This document shows positions 18,621 through 48,800 of a stretch of 64,000 nt of DNA, piece after piece. Below the pieces are notes generated by a model that did not search any database, was not told the DNA's origin, and saw only the letters and a list, made by a program, of their open reading frames with translations. How positions within the stretch are numbered: the first letter of the stretch is position 1; each line of letters begins with the position of its first letter. Origin of the DNA: Streptomyces sp. Tu 3180 (GTDB taxonomy: Bacteria > Actinomycetota > Actinomycetes > Streptomycetales > Streptomycetaceae); the NCBI RefSeq assembly GCF_009852415.1, contig NZ_WOXS01000002.1, positions 558,001 through 622,000 on the forward strand, read 5' to 3'. A program made the translations under genes and the position numbers.

Positions 18621-19468
18621 ACGTGCCGGCGACGGCGCCCGCCGTACCCGAGCTGAAACCCGGTACGGCCGCCAAGGCCCTGCGCGACGTCCTGGTGGTG
18701 ACGCGGCGCAACGTGATCCGCATGGTCCGGATCCCCGAGGTGCTGATCCTCAGCCTGGTGCAGCCCGTGGTGTTCGTCCTGCTCTTCGCCTACCTCTTCG
18801 CCGGCTCCTTCGGCCTGCCCGGCGCGGAGGGTCCGGCGGCCTACCGGGAGTTCATGATGCCGGGGTTCTTCGCCCAGACCATCGCGTTCGCCACGGCCAG
18901 CAACAGCAGCGTCGGCATGGCCACCGACGTGCGGAGCGGCATGGTGGACCGGTTCAGGTCGCTGCCGATGGCGCGGGGCGCGCTGCTGACCGGGCGCACG
19001 GTCGCGGACCTGGTGCAGAACGCGGCCGTCATGGTGGTGATGGTCCTGTGCGGGCTGCTGGTCGGCTGGCGCGTCCACCACGGTCCGCTCCGGGCGGCCG
19101 CGGCCTTCGCGCTGCTGCTGCTCATGGGGTACGCGCTGTCGTGGGTGGGCGTCCTCATCGGGCTGTCGGTGCGCGCCCCGGAGGCGGCGGCGACCAGCAA
19201 CTTCCTGTGGCTGTTCCCCCTGACCTTCCTGTCCAACGCGTTCGTGGCGCCGTCCACGCTGCCGACGGTGCTGCGCTGGGCCGCCGAGTGGAATCCGCTG
19301 AGCGCGACGGTGCAGGCGGCACGCGAGCTGTTCGGCAATCCGGGGCCGGCCGCCCCCGGGTCCTGGCCCGCGCAGCATCCGGTGCTGGTCTCGGTGGCCT
19401 GGTCGGTGGTCGTCGCCGTGGTGTGCCGGACGCTGGCGGTGCGCCGCTGCCGTGCGGCCGGTGCCTGA
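18617..19468 (+). CDS. ABC-2 type transporter permease, DrrB-like
   Basis: A 283-residue membrane protein, partner of the ATPase just upstream. About six hydrophobic segments are visible: around residues 38-62 (VLILSLVQPVVFVLLFAYLF), 85-100, 135-155 (AAVMVVMVLCGLLVGW), 160-185, 195-215 (NFLWLFPLTFLSNAFV) and 250-272. The cytoplasmic EFMMPGFF...DRFRSLPMARGALLTGR region is characteristic of ABC-2 permeases for polyketide and antibiotic efflux. GTG 18617 overlaps the ATPase stop by 4 bp. The next gene begins 13 bp after its stop, and that gene's ribosome site begins right at this stop codon, so the whole run is probably one transcript. Confidence 0.93.
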   Translation: MNVPATAPAVPELKPGTAAKALRDVLVVTRRNVIRMVRIPEVLILSLVQPVVFVLLFAYLFAGSFGLPGAEGPAAYREFMMPGFFAQTIAFATASNSSVGMATDVRSGMVDRFRSLPMARGALLTGRTVADLVQNAAVMVVMVLCGLLVGWRVHHGPLRAAAAFALLLLMGYALSWVGVLIGLSVRAPEAAATSNFLWLFPLTFLSNAFVAPSTLPTVLRWAAEWNPLSATVQAARELFGNPGPAAPGSWPAQHPVLVSVAWSVVVAVVCRTLAVRRCRAAGA

Positions 19469-19481
19469 GGGGGACGGCCCG

Positions 19482-22400
19482 ATGACGGACGCCACGTTCC
19501 GGGCGGATCTGATCCGGCCGGTGCACGAACTGCTCGCCGGGCACGCGGCCCGGCAACCGGACCGCGTCGCCTTCAAGGACGGCCGCCGCTCGGTCACCTG
19601 GGCCGAACTGGACCGGCGCACGGCGCGGGTCGCCGGACACCTGGTGGGCCTGGGACTGGGCCGCGCCGAGTCGGCGGTGATCTACCTGCCGAACCGGCTG
19701 GAGACGGTGGAGAGCTATCTCGCCGTCACCCGTGCCGCCGGCGTGGGGGTGCCGCTGAACCCGCGGTCGACCGACCCGGAACTGGCCCACCTGCTGGCGG
19801 ACTGCGCGGCCCGGGTGGTGATCACGGGCGCCGCGCAGCTGCCGCAGGTGCGCCGGGTCCTCGCGGACCGGCCGGACGTCGTGGTGATCCTGGTCGGGGA
19901 CCCCTCCGAACCGGGGTTCGCCGAGGCCCGCGACGAGACGCTGCCGCTGTGGGAGGTGCTGGCGTCGACGTGGTCGCTGCGCGACCCGCCCCGCGACGAC
20001 CTGGGTCTGGACGAGCCGGCCTGGATGCTCTACACCTCCGGCACGACCGGCCGCCCCAAGGGCGTCGTCTCCACGCAGCGCGGCTCCCTGTGGGCGACGG
20101 CGGCGTGCAACGCCCCGCTGCTGGGGCTGTCGCCGCAGGACCGCGTGGTGTGGCCGATGCCCCTCTTCCACGCGGTGGCGCACAACATCTGCGTGCTCGG
20201 TGTGGTCGCCGTCGGCGCGAGCGCCCGCATCACCGACGGTCTGGCGGCCGAGGAGGTGCTGCTCCGGGCGCGGGAGGAGGACGCCACCTTCCTGGTGGGG
20301 GTGCCGACGCTGTTCCACCGCATGGTGGAGCTCGCCCGCTCCGGCGCCGTCGAGGTGCCGCGGCTGCGGGTGTGCATGGTCGCGGGCTCCTCCTGCCCGC
20401 GGTCCCTGCACGAGGAGTTCCGGGCCGCCTTCGGCATCGGGCTGCTGGACAGCTACGGCTCCACCGAGACCGGCGGCGCCATCACCACCAACCTGCCCGG
20501 CGGACCGTACGTGCCGGGTTCGTGCGGGGTGCCGCTGCCCGGGCTGACGCTGCGGCTGACCGATCCGCGCACCCGCGCGGAGGTCGAACCGGGCGCCGAG
20601 GGCGAGATCTGGGTCTCCAGCCCCGCCCTGATGCTGGGCTACCACCGGCAGCCGGAGGAGACCGCCGCCGTCCTGTCGGACGGCTGGTACCGCACCGGTG
20701 ACCTGGCCCGGCAGGACGCCGACGGCTATGTGACGATCACGGGCCGGCTCAAGGAACTCATCATCCGCGGCGGGGAGAACATCCACCCGCGCGAGGTGGA
20801 GCAGGCGCTCGCCGCGGCCCCCGGGGTGGCCGACGCGGCCGTGGCGGGCATCCCGCACGAGTCGCTCGGCGAGGTCCCGGCGGCCTACCTGGTGCCGGGC
20901 CCGGAGGGCATCGACGTCGAGGCCGTGCTGGCCGTGTGCCGGGAACGGCTGTCGGCGTTCAAGCTGCCGGAGGAGATCCACGAGATCGCCGAGGTGCCGC
21001 GCAACCCGGCCGGGAAGGTCGTCCGCAAGGAGCTGGCCGGTCTGCCCGGCCGGCTGCTGTGGCGCCGGAACCGGCGGGCACCGGAGCCGGTCCTGCGGTA
21101 CACCGGCGCCGCCGACCTGGGCCTGGACGACACCGGTCATCCCCTGCTGACCGCGTGCGTCGAGCTGCCCGGCCGGCAGGAAGTGGTGTACTCCGGCCGT
21201 CTCACCGCCGCCGGGACCGACCCCTCGCTGCTGCGGCGGACCGGCGGCGGCACGGTCCTGGCCGGATCCGCGCTGCTGGAGCTGGTGCTGTACGCGGCGG
21301 GCCGGGCCGGCTGCGCGCGCGTGGCCGAGCTCGCGGCCGAGGACCCGCTGGTGGTGCCGCGCGAGGGCGGTGTGCAGCTGCGGGTGACCGTGGGCGCGGC
21401 GGACGGCGCCGGTGTCCGGCGCGTGGAGGTGCACGGGCGGCGGGACGCGCACGGCGCCGCGGGCCGCCCGTGGACCCGGCACGCCACGGGTGCGGTGGCG
21501 CCCGGCGCCGTGCCGGAGCCGGACGGCCCGGGGGCCGTGTGGCCCCCGCGGGACGCCCGCCGCGAGGGCGCCGGTGACGCCGCGCCGGACGACCGTACGC
21601 CGGGCGCGGTGTGGCGGCGGGACGACGAGGTGTTCGCGGAGGTGTCGCTGCCGGACCGGGCCGCGGCACGGGACGGGTTCGAGGTGCACCCCGCGCTGCT
21701 GGAGGCGGCGTTCGCGGCCGCGCTCGGGCGGTCACCGGAACCGGCGGCCGCGGTGTCCTGGCGCGAGGTGTCCCTGTACGCGGTGGACGCGTCGGTGCTG
21801 CGGGTGCGGCTGCGGGCCGCGGCGGACGGGACCTGGGCGGTGGACGCCGCGGACGGTGCCGGGGACCCGGTGCTCACGGCGCGCTCGGTGACGTTCGCGC
21901 CACCGGCCCGCCGTACCGTCCGGGCGGCGTCCGCGGCCCAGCAGGACGGCCTGTTCGAGGAGGTGTGGGACGTCTGCGACCTGCCCCGCGCGACGCCGCG
22001 GCAGGAACGCTGGACGGTCGTCGGCGCGGACCCGCTGCGGGCCCGCCCGGGGCTGATGTCGGCCGGCCGCTACTGCGAGACCCGGCCCGGTCTGCCGGAG
22101 CTGCTGTCCTCGGTGGAGGAGGGCGCCCCGGTGCCGGACGTGGTGGTCGTGTCACGGGCCGGGGCCCCGGAGGGCCCGTCGTCCGCCGACGCGGTGCGCG
22201 CGGCCGTCGACGAGGCGCTGGGCTGGGTACGGCACTGGGCCGACCCCCGCTTCGCGCACAGCCGTCTGGTCGTGCTGACCCGCGGCGCTCTCGCCGCCCG
22301 GGAGGACGGTGTCGCGCCGGACCCGGCGGCCGCCGCGGTGTGGGGGCTGATCGGCGCGGTCCAGGACCGGGCGCCGGGCCGGTTCACGCTGATCGAGACC

Positions 22401-23483
22401 GACGACGTCAAGCGCTCCTGGCGGCGCGTGCGGGACGCGGTCGCCTCGGGCGAGCCCCGGCTCGCGCTGCGCGGCGGCGAGGTCCGCCGGCCGCGAGCCG
22501 CCCGGCTGCCCGCGGCGGTCGCCGGCGGCTTCCCGGAGGCCGGGCGGATCGCGCTGTTCGCCGCGGGTGAGGAGGCCGGTCCGGCGGAGTTCCTGCCGGC
22601 CGTGTGGCCCGGGTGCCGGCCGCTGCTGGCGGGGCCGTTCGCGAAGAACGCGGCCGACCGGACGCCGGCGTCCGCCGGGCCCGGCGACCTCGTGCCGTGG
22701 GAGCCCGGCGACCCGGCCGGATCCGTCCGGGCGCTGCTCGACGAAGGCCCCGCGACCGTGGTGTTCTCCGCTTCCGTACGGGCCGAGCGGGACGCCGACG
22801 TGGACGCCGCGCTGCGCCCCGTCGTGGACCCGGCCCTGGAGCTGGTCCGCTCGGCGCCCGCCCGCGCGGTGACGTCGGTGGTGTTCGTCACGCCCGGCCC
22901 GCGGGAGGCGGGACCGGCGGACGCGGCGGTGGCGGCGGTGTTCGACGTCTGCGCCCGCCGGCTGCGGGAGGCGGGGGTGGCGGCCGTGTCGGTGCGCGGT
23001 CCGGCCGGACCGCCGGAGGAGGCCGCCGACCTGTTCGCCGCGGCCGTCGGCGCCGGACGGCCGGCGCTCACCGCCGAGCGGCCCGGGATACCGCGCCCGC
23101 GCACCGTCGCGCCCCTCACGGCGAGCGCCGCGCTGCTGCGCGGCCTCGCACCGGGTGCGGTCCGGCGGGCCGCGCGCGACGCGCTCGCCGACCCCGGCGG
23201 ACTGCGGCACCGCCTGGCCGCGCTCACCGGCGCCGAGCAGGAGGAGATCCTGCTGCGTCTGGTGCGCGAGCACTTCGCGACGGCACTGGGCCGCACGGGC
23301 GCCGGACAGGTGCCCGCCGACCAGGAGATCCGCGACCTGGGGTTCGACTCGCTGACCGCGCTGACCGCGCGCAACGCACTGGAGTCGGCGACCGGGCTGT
23401 CGCTGCCGGCGTCGGTGGTCTTCGACTTCGCGACGCCGGCGGGGCTGGCCCGTCATCTGCGCGAGGAGCTGCTCGCCGGCTGA
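19482..23483 (+). CDS. Acyl-CoA/ACP ligase fused to a degenerate DH-KR-ACP PKS remnant, candidate naphthoate-activating protein
   Basis: 1333 residues. Residues 1-525 are an ANL-superfamily ligase: ATP loop YTSGTTGRPKG (184-194), YGSTE (325-329), GWYRTGDL (401-408), and catalytic Lys512 in PAGK. Residues 551-810 resemble a PKS dehydratase (GHPLL, YSGRL), but the HxxxGxxxxP motif is replaced by TGGGTVLAG and the DAALH motif by EAAFA (Glu741), so it cannot dehydrate. Residues 840-1210 resemble the structural half and a ruined catalytic half of a ketoreductase, with no NADPH loop and no Tyr. Residues 1255-1330 are an ACP with Ser1290 in GFDSL. There is no KS or AT. ATG 19482 follows GAGGGGG with a good spacer; GTG 19452 has none. 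It probably adenylates the futalosine-derived naphthoate and loads it on its own ACP, with the DH/KR relics as scaffold. The substrate is inferred from neighbours. Confidence 0.9.
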   Translation: MTDATFRADLIRPVHELLAGHAARQPDRVAFKDGRRSVTWAELDRRTARVAGHLVGLGLGRAESAVIYLPNRLETVESYLAVTRAAGVGVPLNPRSTDPELAHLLADCAARVVITGAAQLPQVRRVLADRPDVVVILVGDPSEPGFAEARDETLPLWEVLASTWSLRDPPRDDLGLDEPAWMLYTSGTTGRPKGVVSTQRGSLWATAACNAPLLGLSPQDRVVWPMPLFHAVAHNICVLGVVAVGASARITDGLAAEEVLLRAREEDATFLVGVPTLFHRMVELARSGAVEVPRLRVCMVAGSSCPRSLHEEFRAAFGIGLLDSYGSTETGGAITTNLPGGPYVPGSCGVPLPGLTLRLTDPRTRAEVEPGAEGEIWVSSPALMLGYHRQPEETAAVLSDGWYRTGDLARQDADGYVTITGRLKELIIRGGENIHPREVEQALAAAPGVADAAVAGIPHESLGEVPAAYLVPGPEGIDVEAVLAVCRERLSAFKLPEEIHEIAEVPRNPAGKVVRKELAGLPGRLLWRRNRRAPEPVLRYTGAADLGLDDTGHPLLTACVELPGRQEVVYSGRLTAAGTDPSLLRRTGGGTVLAGSALLELVLYAAGRAGCARVAELAAEDPLVVPREGGVQLRVTVGAADGAGVRRVEVHGRRDAHGAAGRPWTRHATGAVAPGAVPEPDGPGAVWPPRDARREGAGDAAPDDRTPGAVWRRDDEVFAEVSLPDRAAARDGFEVHPALLEAAFAAALGRSPEPAAAVSWREVSLYAVDASVLRVRLRAAADGTWAVDAADGAGDPVLTARSVTFAPPARRTVRAASAAQQDGLFEEVWDVCDLPRATPRQERWTVVGADPLRARPGLMSAGRYCETRPGLPELLSSVEEGAPVPDVVVVSRAGAPEGPSSADAVRAAVDEALGWVRHWADPRFAHSRLVVLTRGALAAREDGVAPDPAAAAVWGLIGAVQDRAPGRFTLIETDDVKRSWRRVRDAVASGEPRLALRGGEVRRPRAARLPAAVAGGFPEAGRIALFAAGEEAGPAEFLPAVWPGCRPLLAGPFAKNAADRTPASAGPGDLVPWEPGDPAGSVRALLDEGPATVVFSASVRAERDADVDAALRPVVDPALELVRSAPARAVTSVVFVTPGPREAGPADAAVAAVFDVCARRLREAGVAAVSVRGPAGPPEEAADLFAAAVGAGRPALTAERPGIPRPRTVAPLTASAALLRGLAPGAVRRAARDALADPGGLRHRLAALTGAEQEEILLRLVREHFATALGRTGAGQVPADQEIRDLGFDSLTALTARNALESATGLSLPASVVFDFATPAGLARHLREELLAG

Positions 23484-23497
23484 GGCGGGCCGGCGAG

Positions 23498-23536
23498 CCG
23501 GGCGGCAGGGCACCGGACGGGTGCGCTGCCGCCCGG
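23498..23536. terminator. Hairpin after the ligase-ACP gene
   Basis: Outer arms CCGGGCGGCAG (23498-23508) and CTGCCGCCCGG (23526-23536) plus an inner 5-bp stem GCACC/GGTGC, separated by single G-G mismatches, loop GGACG. It starts 15 bp past the stop and is likely a terminator or attenuator before the KAS III gene. Confidence 0.6.
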
Positions 23537-23561
23537 TGCCGTCTTCGACGCCGCCACGAAC

Positions 23562-23579
23562 GCCGGCCCCGGGGCCGGC
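23562..23579. repeat. 18-bp perfect palindrome directly before the KAS III ribosome site
   Basis: GCCGGCCCCGGGGCCGGC ends two bases before the AGGAGGAAGAG ribosome site of the gene at 23595. It is a perfect dyad without loop, which could be a protein-binding site or fold over the translation start. High GC makes chance palindromes more likely, so significance is uncertain. Confidence 0.35.
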
Positions 23580-23594
23580 CAGGAGGAGGAAGAG

Positions 23595-24629
23595 ATGCGT
23601 GTCGAGAACGTCCACATCGAGTCGCTGGGCGTGGTGCTGCCCGCCTGGGCCAGTGCCGAGCAGGCGGTGGCGGAAGGCCGTCTGGACGCCGAGGTGCAGG
23701 CCGCGAACGGCCTGACCGGGGCCCATGTCGCGGGGGACGTGCCGGCGATGGACCTGGCGGTGTCGGCGGCGCGGATCGCACTGGACCGCTCGAAGATCGA
23801 CCCGGAGGACCTGGGGGCGCACATCCACAGCGCGGTCCACTACCAGGCCCCCGAAGGCGCCTACCCGCCCGGCTACATCCTGCGGGAGCTGGGGCTGGGC
23901 CGGCTGCCGGCGCTCTTCCTCCAGCAGGGCTGCGACGGCATGCTCAGCGCGCTGGAGGTGGCGATCGGCAAGCTCACCGGGGCCGCCGGGGCGGGGTCGG
24001 TGCTGCTGACGACGGGGGAGAACTTCTCCTCCCCCACCATGGACCGCTGGCGGGGCTTCGGGCAGGCCTACATCCTCGGGGACGGCGCGGCGGCGGCGCT
24101 GGTCAGCGACGAGGGCGGGTTCGCCGAGGTGCGGTCGCTGAACTCCGGTGTGCTGCACGAGCTGGAGAAGTGGCACCGCGGTGACGGTCCGCTGGTGCTG
24201 CGCGAGGGAGCCGGGCCGATGTCCGACATGGCCGAGCGGGCGCAGCGGTTCACCGAACGCGAGATGCCGCTGTCGGAGACGATGGAGAAGCTGACCCTGT
24301 TCGACCTGGAGATCATCCAGCGTTCCCTGGTGGACGCCGGGATCAACGCCTCGGACCTGGCGAAGGTCGTCCCGATCAACATGGACGGCCGGATGATCGA
24401 GTACTCGATCATGATGCCGCTGGGGCTGACGATGGACCGGTGCAGCTGGGAGTTCGGCCGGTCGGTGGGGCACGTGGGCGGCGCGGACGTGTTCATCACC
24501 CTGGAGCACCTGGTGCGCACCCGGGCGGTGTCCCCCGGCGACCACGTGCTGCTGGTGTCGCAGGGGCCCGGCTGGCTGTGCAGCGCGGCCGTGGTCACCG
24601 TCACCGGGGTGCCGCACTGGGCGGAGTGA
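23595..24629 (+). CDS. KAS III-like enzyme with non-canonical active site, candidate naphthoyl transferase
   Basis: A 344-residue thiolase-fold protein of the ketoacyl-ACP synthase III group. The nucleophile is Cys113 in LQQGCDG. The usual His of PHQAN is Ile261 (PINMD, with Asp264 at the Asn position of that motif), and the usual Asn of GNTSAA is His293 (GHVGGAD). So the Cys-His-Asn triad of condensing KAS III is absent and a Cys113/Asp264/His293 set is available instead. Acyl-transferring KAS III relatives in polyketide clusters (CerJ type) are reported, as I recall, to use Cys-His-Asp and move acyl groups onto sugar hydroxyls. The gene follows the ligase-ACP gene and has a strong AGGAGGAAGAG site. 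The best guess is transfer of the ACP-bound naphthoyl group to the glycosylated macrolide; chain extension by condensation is the alternative. It ends at a bidirectional terminator. Confidence 0.88.
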   Translation: MRVENVHIESLGVVLPAWASAEQAVAEGRLDAEVQAANGLTGAHVAGDVPAMDLAVSAARIALDRSKIDPEDLGAHIHSAVHYQAPEGAYPPGYILRELGLGRLPALFLQQGCDGMLSALEVAIGKLTGAAGAGSVLLTTGENFSSPTMDRWRGFGQAYILGDGAAAALVSDEGGFAEVRSLNSGVLHELEKWHRGDGPLVLREGAGPMSDMAERAQRFTEREMPLSETMEKLTLFDLEIIQRSLVDAGINASDLAKVVPINMDGRMIEYSIMMPLGLTMDRCSWEFGRSVGHVGGADVFITLEHLVRTRAVSPGDHVLLVSQGPGWLCSAAVVTVTGVPHWAE

Positions 24630-24635
24630 CCGCGC

Positions 24636-24695
24636 GGCACGGACGGGGCCCGCTTCCCCTCTCGGGTGAGAGGGGAAGCGGGCCCCGTCCGTGCC
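24636..24695. terminator. Bidirectional terminator between convergent genes
   Basis: A perfect inverted repeat with 28-bp arms (24636-24663 and 24668-24695) and loop GGGT, lying exactly between the KAS III stop (24629) and the PKS/TE stop (24706). It is the strongest hairpin in the window and separates the plus-strand cassette from the minus-strand PKS block. Confidence 0.9.
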
Positions 24696-24705
24696 CTGCA
24701 CCGCG

Positions 24706-35553
<10,848 letters not shown>

Positions 35554-35593
35554 GCGTTCCTCACCCGTTTCCGAGGTCCCGTGGCCGTCCCCG

Positions 35594-45748
<10,155 letters not shown>

Positions 45749-45757
45749 GTGTGTCAC

Positions 45758-45763
45758 TTCCTT
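45758..45763 (-). promoter_or_regulatory. Ribosome binding site selecting the GTG start at 45748
   Basis: AAGGAA on the minus strand, 9 nt upstream of GTG 45748. It directly abuts the alternative GTG 45757, which would leave no spacer, so the shorter protein is favoured. Confidence 0.65.
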
Positions 45764-45814
45764 GAACCCGGCGGGGCCGGGGCGTCGGGTGCGGTCGGGA
45801 GGGCGGCGGGGTCC

Positions 45815-48800
45815 TCATGCGTCTCCCAGCTCGCGGTCGATCAGGTCGAAGAGGTCGCCCGGTGTCTCGACCCCGGCGAGTTCCTCGTCCTCCTCCACCG
45901 GGGCGGGGGCGGGGGCCGCGGGGACCGGTCCGCCCTGCCAGCGGGAGAGCAGCTCCCGCAGCCGGGCGGTGACCCGCTCGCGGTCCTCGCCGTCGACGGA
46001 CGCGTCCCGCAGGGCGTTCTCCAGGCGGTCCACCTCACCGAGCAGGGCCTGTGCGGTGCCGGGCGGCTCGGGCAGGCCGAGGGCGTCCAGCAGGTGCCGG
46101 GCCTGGGCGAGCGGCGTCGGGTGGTCGAAGACCAGCGTGGCGGGCAGCCGCAGGCCGGTGACCGCGCCGAGCCGGTTGCGCAGTTCGACCGCGGTGAGGG
46201 AGTCGAAGCCGAGTTCCTTGAAGGTCTGGTCGGGTTCCATCGCGTCGGCCGATCCGTGTCCGAGGACGGCGGCGGCCTGTTCGGCCACCACGTCGAGGAG
46301 CAGCTGCTCGCGGTCCGCGGCGGACAGCGGGGCCAGCCGCTCGGCCAGGCCCGGTCCGGCCACCGGAGCGGCCCCGGCCGCCGGGGCGGCGTCGGCGCGG
46401 CGGCGGACGGGCGCGCGGACCAGGCCGCGCAGTAGGACCGGCAGGACGTCGTGGTGCTCGCGCAGGGCGGCGGCGTCGAGGTCCATCGGCAGCAGGGCGG
46501 CCCGGTCGGAGGCCGACGCGGCGTCCAGCAGGCGCATGCCGCGCTCCGGGCCGAGCGGCACCATGCCGGTGCGGGCGTGCCGTTCCCGGTCGGCGTCGGT
46601 GAGTTCGCCGGTCATGCCCGCGTCCGGCAGCCAGGTGCCCCAGGCGAGCGAGACGGCCGGCAGGCCGAGGGCGCGCCGGTGGTGGGCGAAGGCGTCCAGG
46701 AAGGCGTTGGCGGCGGAGTAGTTGGCCTGCCCGGCGCCGCCGAAGGTGCCGGCGACGGAGGAGAAGACCACGAACCGGGCCAGGTCCAGGTCGCGGGTCA
46801 GCTCGTGCAGGGCGACGACGGCGTCGGCCTTGGGCCGCAGCGCCTCGGCGAGCCGGGCGGGCGTCATCGAGGAGAGGACGCCGTCGGCGAGGACGCCGGC
46901 GGTGTGCACGACCGCGGTCAGGGGCCGGTCGGCGGGGACGGTCGCGAGGAGCGAGGCGAGCGCGGCGCGGTCGGCGACGTCGCAGGCGGCGACGGTCACC
47001 TCGGCGCCCAGGGCGGCGAGTTCGGCGCGCAGGCCGGCCGCGCCGGGGGTGTCCGGGCCGCGCCGCCCGGCGATCAGCAGGTGCCTGACGCCGTGCTCGG
47101 CGACCAGGTGCCGGGCGGTGGCGCGGCCCAGACCGCCGAGGCCGCCGGTGAGCAGCACGGTGCCGTCGGGGTCGGGGGCGGCCGGCACGGTGAGGACGAC
47201 CTTGCCGACGTGCTTGGCCTGGCTGAGGTACCGGAACGCCTCGGGGGCGCGGCGCACGTCCCACACGGTCATCGGCAGCGGCTCGAGCACCCCCCGGTCG
47301 AACAGCTCCGCCAGCTCGCGCAGGATCTCGCCGATCCGGTCGGGTCCGGCCTCGACCAGGTCGAAGGCGCGGTAGCGGACGCCGGGGTGGTCGGCGGCGA
47401 CCGCGGCCGGGTCGCGGACGTCGGTCTTGCCCATCTCCAGGAAGCGTCCGCCGCGCGGCAGCAGCCGCAGGGAGGCGTCCACGAACTCCCCGGCCAGGGA
47501 GTCGAGGACCACGTCGACGCCGCGGCCTTCCGTGGCGGTGCGCAGCCGCTCCTCGAAGCCGAGGTCGCGGGAGGAGGCGAGGTGGCCGTCGTCGAGGCCG
47601 GCGGCGCGCAGCGCGTCCCACTTGGCCGGGGACGCGGTGCCGTAGACCTCGGCGCCGAGGTGGCGGGCGAGCTGGACGGCGGCGGAGCCGACACCGCCGG
47701 CCGCGGCGTGCACGAGGACGCTCTCGCCGGGTTCCAGGGCGGCGAGGTCGACGAGGCCGTAGTAGGCGGTGAGGTGGGCGATCGGGACGGTGGCGGCCTC
47801 CGCGAAGCTCCAGCCCTTCGGAACGGGCGCGACCATGCGCTCGTCGGCGACGGCGACCGGTCCGAAGGCGCCCGCGAACATGCCCATCACACGGTCGCCG
47901 GGGGCGACGGAGGTCACGTCGGCGCCGGTCTCGGTGACCACGCCGGCGCCCTCCAGACCGATGGCGGTGGCGTCGCCCGGGTACATGCCGAGCGCGGTGA
48001 GGACGTCGCGGAAGTTCACGCCGCAGGCACGCATCGAGATGCGCACCTCGCGCGGGCCGAGCGGGGCGGCGGCCTCCGGGCAGGGGGTGAGCCGCAGGCC
48101 CTCCAGGGTGCCCTTGCGCTCGACGCCGAGCCGCCACGGCCCGGTGCCGGGCGGTGGGACGAGGGACCGGTCGGCGGCCAGCGGCACCACCTTCGGCGCG
48201 GTCACCGAGCCGTCGTGCAGGGCCAGTTCGAACGCGGTGTCGCCGAGCGCGCCGGGCAGCGCGGCGGCGGAGGCGGCGGTGCCGTCGGTGTCGACGAGGA
48301 CCAGGCGTCCGGGGTTCTCCGTGCGGGCGGAGCGCACCAGGCCCCAGACGGCGGCCTGGGCCGGGTCCACGGGCCGGGGCCCGGCGGGCACGGCGCCGCG
48401 GGTGACGACGGCGAGGCGCGCCGCGGCGAACGCCGGGTCGTCCAGCCACCGCCGGAGGAACGCCAGCACCTCGGCGGTGAGGTCCCGTGCCCGCCGCGCC
48501 GGGTCGCCGACGGGCCCGCCGGCGGCCGGGACGGCGTACAGCACGGTGTCCGGGACGAGGGCGGCGTCGGCGAGGGCGTCCGGGCCGGGTACGACGGTGA
48601 CGGCGTGCCCGGCCTCGCGCAGGGCCGCGGCCAGGTCCCGGGCCTCCGCGGAGCCGATCACCACCCAGTCGGCCGGAGCGGGCGCGCCGGAGGGGGTCAC
48701 CGGCTGCCAGTCCACTTCGTACAGGCCCCGGCGGCCGGGGCCGCCGACGGTGGACCCGTGGACGTCGCCGGTGAGTTCGCGCAGGGTGAGCGAGCCGACG

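Noticed and set aside
19452..19481. Upstream GTG start of the ligase-ACP gene
   Set aside because: It overlaps the permease gene and has no ribosome site; ATG 19482 is preceded by GAGGGGG.
23595..24629. Assignment of the KAS III homologue as a fatty-acid FabH
   Set aside because: The His and Asn of the condensing triad are replaced, and the gene is beside a PKS-type acyl carrier instead of fatty-acid genes.
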